A DNA stretch of 5,778 nt from Planctomycetota bacterium (lineage in GTDB: Bacteria > Planctomycetota > Planctomycetia > Pirellulales > Pirellulaceae): contig JAPLNJ010001022.1 of the NCBI GenBank assembly GCA_026692885.1, positions 1 through 5,778 on the forward strand, written 5' to 3'. The position numbers and the translations under genes were made by a program. Below the pieces are notes generated by a model. It was not told the DNA's origin and did no database searches. It saw only the letters and a list, made by a program, of their open reading frames with translations. How positions within the stretch are numbered: the first letter of the stretch is position 1; every line of letters starts with the position of its first letter. Below, in pieces: positions 1 to 3,943 of this stretch.

Positions 1-28
1 CTTCGCCTAGGCTCAGCCACCAGCCACC

Positions 29-196
29 CTGCTAGCGTTTTGCGCAAGGTTCCGATCAAGGCCCGAGCGGCAGGAAATAACTTACCCAACTTAATGTAGG
101 ATGGTCTTCCAAGACCGTCCCGATCGGCCTGGAAAGGCCGAGCTGCGGGTAAGTTATTTCCTGCCGCTCGCGTAAGGTTGCGCAAAACGCTAGCAG
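29..196. repeat. Nested inverted-repeat element (hairpin/MITE-like)
   Basis: Two sets of perfect inverted arms are nested. The outer arms are 29-47 and 178-196 (19 bp, containing GCTAGCG and TTTTGCGCAA). The inner arms are 64-87 and 147-170 (24 bp, containing AGCGGCAGG and AAATAACTTACCC). The central 59 bp hold two further small hairpins, 103-108/111-116 (GGTCTT..AAGACC) and 125-130/135-140 (CGGCCT..AGGCCG). The stretches between outer and inner arms (48-63 and 171-177) do not pair and differ in length. No ORF of note lies inside. The arrangement resembles a small non-autonomous element or a REP-type palindrome cluster. Family membership and mobility are inference; no clear target-site duplication is visible. 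Confidence 0.8.
103..140. repeat. Twin short hairpins in the core of the nested repeat
   Basis: GGTCTT (103-108) and AAGACC (111-116) pair around a 2-base gap. CGGCCT (125-130) and AGGCCG (135-140) pair around GGAA. GGAA is a GNRA-type tetraloop in the transcript sense, so this second hairpin would be stable as RNA. The two hairpins sit at the tip of the larger 64-170 stem, giving a forked structure. Confidence 0.6.
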
Positions 197-205
197 CGGA
201 TCATC

Positions 206-225
206 GTAACCTTATGATCAAGGCC
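206..225 (-). repeat. Truncated copy of the dispersed word (CCTTATGATCAAGG)
   Basis: CCTTATGATCAAGG at 210-223 recurs exactly at 567-580 and as its reverse complement at 413-426. Here the GCGCAAAACGCTAGC half of the full word is missing from its expected place and is replaced by unrelated sequence after position 196. The core TGATCA is itself palindromic. Confidence 0.65.
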
Positions 226-297
226 GCACGTTCCGCGATGTCGTTTTCACCAGCGGCACGCCTAAGGGACAGAAATGCGCTGACGATGGATCCGAGG

Positions 298-405
298 GAG
301 CGGTCCGAGGATTTTCTTATCGATCTGATCGCCGATGTCGGACTGGCCCTCCAACGCGACCATGTCGGCGAAGCTGGCGCCCTTGGGAATCGTGATCGGG
401 CCCGA
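298..405 (-). pseudogene. Relic of type I restriction-modification methyltransferase (HsdM-like), internal fragment
   Basis: On the minus strand about 36 residues read as coding sequence, including IPKGASFADMVALEG followed by SDIGDQIDKKILGPL. From memory this resembles the N-terminal-to-middle region of HsdM subunits, which carry a P-x-GASF..M segment and a GD(Q/K)IN/D-K-I-PL segment ahead of the methyltransferase domain. The similarity stops abruptly after GPL (about 298) and a stop follows at 262-264. Upstream of about 405 the frame enters repeat sequence. Nothing of the DNA-binding or S-adenosylmethionine motifs (FxGxG, NPPF) is present, so it cannot be functional. It lies between inverted copies of CCTTATGATCAAGG at 210-223 and 413-426. 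The family call rests on recognition alone; the alternative is a chance ORF in GC-rich sequence. Confidence 0.45.
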
Positions 406-412
406 AACGGCA

Positions 413-433
413 CCTTGATCATAAGGTTGCGCA
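413..433 (+). repeat. Truncated inverted copy of the dispersed word
   Basis: CCTTGATCATAAGG (413-426) is the exact reverse complement of the copies at 210-223 and 567-580. It continues into TTGCGCA, so TAAGGTTGCGCA (422-433) matches 173-184 exactly. The similarity ends at 433, before the AAACGCTAGC part of the full word. CCCGAAACGGCACC just before it (401-414) recurs at 582-595. Confidence 0.65.
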
Positions 434-458
434 TGGCTGGTGGTGCTGGCAACGAGCC

Positions 459-537
459 GGGTGGCTGGCGGCGGAGCCGAAGCGGAGCCCCAGTACCCGG
501 GTTCTGGGGCATCGCTGCACTCTGCCGCCAGCCACCC
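459..537. repeat. Palindromic intergenic repeat with CCAGCCACCC ends
   Basis: Perfect 14-bp inverted arms at 459-472 (GGGTGGCTGGCGGC) and 524-537 (GCCGCCAGCCACCC) enclose a nearly perfect 22-bp palindrome at 488-509, built around ACCCGGGT with CCCCAG and CTGGGG ends. The AGCCACCCTG end is also present at 22-31, next to the first nested repeat. The element resembles the dispersed REP-like palindromes seen between genes in many planctomycete genomes; that parallel is from memory. No coding content. Confidence 0.7.
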
Positions 538-547
538 TGACCCCCTG

Positions 548-583
548 CTGCTAGCGTTTTGCGCCACCTTATGATCAAGGCCC
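548..583 (-). repeat. Full-length copy of the dispersed ~36-bp word
   Basis: CTGCTAGCGTTTTGCGC (548-564) is identical to 29-45. It continues through CCTTATGATCAAGG (567-580) into GCCCCGAAACGGCACC (580-595), the last part of which repeats 401-414. This is the most complete copy: it joins the GCTAGCG half and the GATCAAGG half that occur separately elsewhere at 29-433. Confidence 0.7.
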
Positions 584-590
584 CGAAACG

Positions 591-614
591 GCACCGGATT
601 GTGCACCGGATTCG
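591..614. repeat. Two-copy tandem 12-bp repeat
   Basis: GCACCGGATT occurs at 591-600 and again at 603-612, a 12-bp period. It lies just upstream of the SDR reading frame. No function can be assigned. Confidence 0.5.
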
Positions 615-647
615 CAAGCGGTATCATTTCCCCAATGTTTTCGCCGG

Positions 648-1814
648 ATGTTCGCTGCTGGCCGGGTAGTTTTCTGGGGCGCTCTTTCCACGATGATTTT
701 GGACCCGCACTCCTCTGTGATGGCCAACAGGCCGCCGCCGAAATCGGTGAAAGCCGGTCCGTCGGCGGGTGACGGAGTGCCGAAAAACGCGGCTGGGGTA
801 CACGCCGCGCGCCGCGTGTCACCCCCCTTGCCGCTTCCACTGTTGATCACCGGACTGGCGGGTGTTCCAGGCTACAACGCCTTCTATTACTTCCGCCAAC
901 GGTATCCCCTAGGTGTGATCGGCACGCGCCGGCCGGATAACTGGACACTGCAAGACGAGGGCATTGTAGCCTGCAACGTGCACGATCCGGATGACTTACA
1001 GCGGCTGTTCGATCAACATCAGTTTGCCGCCGTCTTGAATTGCGAAGGCACCTGCAAGCTCAAGTCGTGTGAGCTCGACCCGTGGTTGGCGTGGCGCGTC
1101 AACATCGCCGGTGTGGAGAATCTGCTGGAAGTCCTGGAGGGTACCCAGGTGCGACTGCTCCACGTGTCGGTAGACTTGGTCTATCCCGGCAGGGCTGGCG
1201 GTGGCTACGTCGAAGACGATCCTCCCGACCCGGTCACAATCTACGGCAAGACCATGTCCCAGGCCGAGCGACTAATTCTGCACCACCGGCCGGATGCCAG
1301 CGTGTTGCGCATCTCGCTGCCGATGGGCGTCAGCTTCAACGGTCACGCCGGTGCCATCGATTGGATCCAGTCACGGTTCAAGAAGGGCAAGCCAGCGACG
1401 CTGTTCTACGACGAGGTGCGTACGCCGACGTACACCGATTGCCTGAATCGGGTCTTCGAGACCGTGCTGGCCAGCGACTTGTCCGGGCTGTATCACGCGG
1501 GCGGACCGCGGCGGCTGAGCCTGTTTCAGATCGCGCAGATCGTCAATCGCGTCGGTGGTTACGATCCCGCTCACTTGATCAGTGCCTCTCGGTTGCAGGC
1601 AGGCCCCATGCCGCCTCGCGCCGGTGATGTGACAATGGACTCCAGTAAGTTGCTGACAGCGCTCGGCTACTTGCCGTTTGATCCCTGGCCACGCCACGAG
1701 GAGCACGTTCCCACCGAGCCGGACTGGCATCGCTCGCGCCGTCCGGGTGAACATGGCTCGCCCGAACTCTTGGCGGAAGTCCTGTACCGCAATCCCGCAT
1801 TGAACTCGGTCTGA
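648..1814 (+). CDS. RmlD-like NAD(P)-dependent extended SDR (sugar nucleotide-binding family)
   Basis: A predicted cytoplasmic Rossmann-fold oxidoreductase of the dTDP-4-dehydrorhamnose reductase/epimerase type, 388 aa from the ATG at 648. The dinucleotide-binding loop TGLAGVPG is at residues 68-75 after a beta-strand PLLI. An NCEG strand end follows near 131-134, the WRVN...N helix near 149-158, and the serine of HVSVDLVYPG near 174. The active-site Tyr is Y199 in IYGKTMSQAE. The C-terminal substrate region includes GLYHAGG (280-286) and RAGDVTMDSSKL (324-335), typical of RmlD relatives. In YxxxK the expected lysine is M203, so classical SDR catalysis is doubtful. The first ~60 residues are Pro/Arg-rich and precede the conserved fold. 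No Shine-Dalgarno is clear at 648. Later starts are possible at ATG 720, GTG 777 or GTG 816; the last gives 332 aa beginning VSPPLPLPLLITG, a normal family length. The substrate is unknown and there are no sugar-pathway neighbours. Confidence 0.85.
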   Translation: MFAAGRVVFWGALSTMILDPHSSVMANRPPPKSVKAGPSAGDGVPKNAAGVHAARRVSPPLPLPLLITGLAGVPGYNAFYYFRQRYPLGVIGTRRPDNWTLQDEGIVACNVHDPDDLQRLFDQHQFAAVLNCEGTCKLKSCELDPWLAWRVNIAGVENLLEVLEGTQVRLLHVSVDLVYPGRAGGGYVEDDPPDPVTIYGKTMSQAERLILHHRPDASVLRISLPMGVSFNGHAGAIDWIQSRFKKGKPATLFYDEVRTPTYTDCLNRVFETVLASDLSGLYHAGGPRRLSLFQIAQIVNRVGGYDPAHLISASRLQAGPMPPRAGDVTMDSSKLLTALGYLPFDPWPRHEEHVPTEPDWHRSRRPGEHGSPELLAEVLYRNPALNSV

Positions 1815-1837
1815 CGAGGAGGCTGGGGGCAGACGCG

Positions 1838-3361
1838 TTAGTTCATCGTGGGCCACTGGAGGGTGATCGTCTTGAGGCGACCACGACGTTCCACGAGCAA
1901 CTCTAGGGAATTCTGCGCGTTGGTCGCCCGCTGCAGGAACTCGGTTCCGTCTCGGAAGTCCTGGCCCGCAACTTGGTAGATCCGGTCGCCTGGTTCCAAT
2001 CCCGCCAGCGCGGCGGCCGAGCTGTAGCTGACGCGGGTCACGACCACCGTGTGCTGTTCCGCGTCGTCCTCGCGCCAGGAAATGCCCAATCGCAGCGGTT
2101 CACCAGCCAAGGGCACGGTCAGAGACCGCGGCTCCTCGTCCCGCCGCTGCACAACGACGTCCACCGGTGAACGAGCGGCCAGAATGGCCATCCGCAGAAT
2201 CGCGTCGTCGTCGGCTTCGTGGTTGGCCAGTCGCAACAAACGGTCGCCGGTCCGAATGCCGGCCTGGTCAGCGGGCGTGCCGGGGACAACCTGTGTCACC
2301 ACGAACCCGTAGCCATTGCCTGACTGCCGCTGCCAGTTGGCACCGAACCGAGGTGGAGCCGGTGGTAGAGGCTGTTCCAAACGCAGACGGTCGCCCGGTG
2401 ATTCCGTACGACAAGACGGGCGAAAGCCAGCCAATTCCGGACCGTTTGCCAACCCGTGGGCGACGGAGAACAGCAATTTCGCCACCCGTTCCGCTCCGTC
2501 CCGATTGATCTTGTCGGCGCTGTCGGTGGGACGATGGAAATCTTCATGCAAGCCCCCGTGAAACATCATGACGGGAATACCGTGGGCAAAGAACGGGTGA
2601 TGATCGCTTTCTGCTTTGAGCTCCCAGGTGAAATCCAGGAGCAGGTCGCTGGCTTGATTTTGCAGACTCACGAATTGTCGCAGGCCGTAACTGGTCCGCG
2701 TGCCGTAGACTTTCAGTTGCTGATTTCTCACGCGTCCGATCATGTCGGCGTTCAGGGCGAAAACCACCTGACTCAAGGAGACGGTAGGATTCGCGATCCA
2801 GTGTTTCGAACCCCAGAGGCCTTTCTCCTCGCCGTCCCACAGGGCGAACAGAATCGATCGTTTCGGCCGCTCGTCCAGCTGGGTGAAGGCGGCCAGGGTT
2901 TCCAGCACCCCGGCCACGCCGCTGGCATTATCATCCGCCCCATGGTGAATCAGGCCGACCGGTCCGCGACTGGTCCTAGGCGTCCCGTAGCCAACGTGAT
3001 CGTAGTGGGCGCAGATGACGACGACCTGGTTGCGGAGTTGTTCGTCGCTGCCTTCGAGAATCCCCAAGACGTTGTGACACGTAGCGAGAAACGTCTGCAG
3101 GAAGCCACCGGAGTCGCCAGCTCCCCGCAATTGATGCAGTTCGAGCTGTCTCGCCAAGTACTGGCTGGCCGCTTGTCCTCCCCGTGTGCCAGCTTCTCGC
3201 CCTTCGAACTTGTCGTCCGCCAAGACTTCGATCACCGCTTGGATATCACTGCCGTGCATCGACGACCGTGCGGCGTCGAATTCGACACATCGGGCCGAAT
3301 GTGCGAGCAAGCCTAGGAAAACAAGAGCGATTCCGGCCCTACCAAGGAATGGCCGAGACAC
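1838..3361 (-). CDS. Exported M28-family zinc peptidase with two C-terminal PDZ domains
   Basis: A predicted secreted di-zinc aminopeptidase-type hydrolase. Numbering from GTG 3361 (507 aa), residues 1-24 form a signal peptide (RPFLGR, then a hydrophobic stretch at 9-20). A PA-like insert region is short or absent. All M28 metal and catalytic residues are present: H119 in AHYDHV, D143 in GADDNASG, the E178-E179 pair in WDGEEKG (general base, then ligand), D206 in NADMIG, and H276 in FHRPTDSADKI. PDZ 1 spans about 349-418 (NGYGFVVTQV...AGIRTGDRLL) and PDZ 2 about 421-505 (LRLGISW...AGLEPGDRIY), suggesting binding of peptide termini or of a partner outside the cytoplasm. The frame stays open to ATG 3517 (559 aa), but that extension is Arg/Pro-rich, crosses a palindromic repeat, and would put about 60 residues before the hydrophobic core. 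GTG 3361 gives a normal signal peptide, though without a good Shine-Dalgarno. It converges with the SDR gene, leaving 23 bp and no obvious terminator. Confidence 0.88.
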   Translation of the reverse strand: MSRPFLGRAGIALVFLGLLAHSARCVEFDAARSSMHGSDIQAVIEVLADDKFEGREAGTRGGQAASQYLARQLELHQLRGAGDSGGFLQTFLATCHNVLGILEGSDEQLRNQVVVICAHYDHVGYGTPRTSRGPVGLIHHGADDNASGVAGVLETLAAFTQLDERPKRSILFALWDGEEKGLWGSKHWIANPTVSLSQVVFALNADMIGRVRNQQLKVYGTRTSYGLRQFVSLQNQASDLLLDFTWELKAESDHHPFFAHGIPVMMFHGGLHEDFHRPTDSADKINRDGAERVAKLLFSVAHGLANGPELAGFRPSCRTESPGDRLRLEQPLPPAPPRFGANWQRQSGNGYGFVVTQVVPGTPADQAGIRTGDRLLRLANHEADDDAILRMAILAARSPVDVVVQRRDEEPRSLTVPLAGEPLRLGISWREDDAEQHTVVVTRVSYSSAAALAGLEPGDRIYQVAGQDFRDGTEFLQRATNAQNSLELLVERRGRLKTITLQWPTMN

Positions 3362-3398
3362 AACTTCGGCATTTGCATCTCGGCTCCTCGCCGCACCC

Positions 3399-3426
3399 CT
3401 CTCCCCGGGGTACTGGGGCGAGGGAG
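3399..3426. repeat. Short GC-rich palindrome upstream of the M28 peptidase
   Basis: CCCTCTCCCC (3399-3408) and GGGGCGAGGG (3417-3426) are inverted arms with one mismatch and an 8-base loop. Sequences of this CCCTCTCCCC-GTAC-GGGGCGAGGG type are common dispersed intergenic repeats in planctomycete genomes (from memory). The GTACTGGGG part resembles the centre of the 459-537 palindrome. Its position inside the longest peptidase ORF argues that translation starts downstream, at 3361. As part of a leader RNA it would form a strong hairpin. Confidence 0.6.
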
Positions 3427-3564
3427 TCGTTTTTCGGCCGTACCTTGGGGCGTATTTCCGCATCATTTCCCATTCTCGCTGCAGTGCCTGACCAGTGTAC
3501 CGCGTATTGTTTCGCAATGCGATGTCCTGGGAATAGTCGGAATCGTGAAAGATGGCTTGCAGAC

Positions 3565-3582
3565 TTGCCCTCCTTCGGGCAA
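3565..3582. other. Small hairpin between the peptidase and tRNA genes
   Basis: TTGCCC (3565-3570) and GGGCAA (3577-3582) pair around TCCTTC. There is no T-run on either strand, so it is not a convincing terminator. It lies in the 278-base stretch (3362-3639) that must hold the peptidase leader and the tRNA promoter. No clear -35/-10 pair could be picked out there. Confidence 0.35.
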
Positions 3583-3639
3583 AATCTGTGCATGGCGACT
3601 GTGAGGGATAGGCGGGCCTGCCTTCTTATCCCCAGCCCA

Positions 3640-3728
3640 GGAGAGGTGGCTGAGTGGTCGAAAGCGCCGGTTTGCTAAATCGGTGTAGGGGTAACTCCCT
3701 ACCGCAGGTTCGAATCCTGTCCTCTCCG
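3640..3728 (+). tRNA. tRNA-Ser (anticodon GCU)
   Basis: A complete class II cloverleaf. The acceptor arms are GGAGAGG (3640-3646) and CCTCTCC (3721-3727), with discriminator G at 3728. The D arm is GCT...AGC. The anticodon stem is CCGGT/ATCGG (3667-3671, 3679-3683) with loop TTGCTAA, giving anticodon GCT at 3674-3676, which reads AGC/AGU. The long variable arm typical of tRNA-Ser is GTAGGG/CCCTAC (3685-3690, 3697-3702). The T arm is GCAGG-TTCGAAT-CCTGT (3704-3720). The 3' CCA is not encoded (GCTTATG follows). An integrase gene starts 215 bp downstream on the same strand, so the 3' half of this gene is the probable attachment site of an integrative element. Confidence 0.97.
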
Positions 3729-3734
3729 CTTATG

Positions 3735-3770
3735 AAAGCCACTTGCGAAAACGACGCAAGTGGCTTTTTT
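3735..3770 (+). terminator. Rho-independent terminator of tRNA-Ser
   Basis: A perfect 13-bp stem, AAAGCCACTTGCG (3735-3747) with CGCAAGTGGCTTT (3755-3767), has a 7-base loop AAAACGA. A run of six T ends at 3770. It lies 6 bp after the tRNA and should isolate the integrase from tRNA transcription. The A-run before the stem would also allow some function in reverse. Confidence 0.9.
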
Positions 3771-3835
3771 ATTTGAACTTACGCATGCTTCTGACGCCAA
3801 AATACTGGCTCGAAGAACCCCGCAAAATCAAGAAA

Positions 3836-3915
3836 TGTCTGATAACAGCGGGGTTTCTTGTCTGATAAGGGCTTCAAGAATGTCTGATAAGCGTTAGAAT
3901 CGTCGCTATCAGACA
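3836..3915. promoter_or_regulatory. Iteron cluster: four TGTCTGATA sites before the integrase
   Basis: TGTCTGATAA occurs at 3836-3845, 3859-3868 and 3881-3890 in direct orientation. TATCAGACA, its inverse, occurs at 3907-3915. Starts are 23 and 22 bp apart and the inverted site follows at a similar distance, so all lie roughly on one face of the helix. Three copies also share an upstream CAAGA (3829-3833, 3875-3879, and in inverse at 3921-3925). The location between the putative att site and the integrase start suits integrase arm-type sites, excisionase sites, or operators for autoregulation. The third and fourth copies flank or overlap the best candidate promoter. Which protein binds is unknown. 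Confidence 0.75.
3873..3900 (+). promoter_or_regulatory. Candidate integrase promoter
   Basis: TAGAAT (3895-3900) matches five of six -10 consensus bases. TTCAAG (3873-3878), 16 bp upstream, is a weak -35. The spacer contains the third TGTCTGATAA copy, and the inverted copy would sit at about the transcription start. A protein bound there could repress the gene. Weak evidence, based on position and similarity alone. Confidence 0.35.
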
Positions 3916-3931
3916 TGCCTCTTGTACCCTT

Positions 3932-3935
3932 GGAG
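3932..3935 (+). promoter_or_regulatory. Ribosome binding site of the integrase
   Basis: GGAG lies 8 bases before GTG 3944. It supports this start, since no ATG is available in frame between the upstream stop (3866-3868) and position 3944. Confidence 0.6.
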
Positions 3936-3943
3936 ATGCTGCC

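Noticed and set aside
178..540. 120-aa plus-strand ORF in the left intergenic region
   Set aside because: Its frame crosses inverted repeats and is antisense to the HsdM-like fragment. It has no recognisable motif and its composition is Arg/Gly-rich, as in random GC-rich sequence.
262..840. 192-aa minus-strand ORF spanning the repeats and the start of the SDR gene
   Set aside because: Most of it translates palindromic repeats and the antisense of the SDR N-terminus. Only the 298-405 part resembles a known protein, so only that is annotated, as a relic.
1815..1837. Possible bidirectional terminator between the convergent SDR and peptidase genes
   Set aside because: The 23 bp contain no inverted repeat or T-run that would support one.
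2456..3316. 286-aa plus-strand ORF
   Set aside because: Exactly antisense to the M28 catalytic domain, whose full set of metal ligands proves the minus-strand frame.
3184..3678. 164-aa plus-strand ORF running into the tRNA
   Set aside because: It overlaps the peptidase gene and ends inside tRNA-Ser; no domain is recognisable.
3836..3915. Possible CRISPR array
   Set aside because: The repeat units are only 10 bp, one is inverted, and the spacers are about 12-17 bp. This fits protein-binding iterons, not CRISPR.
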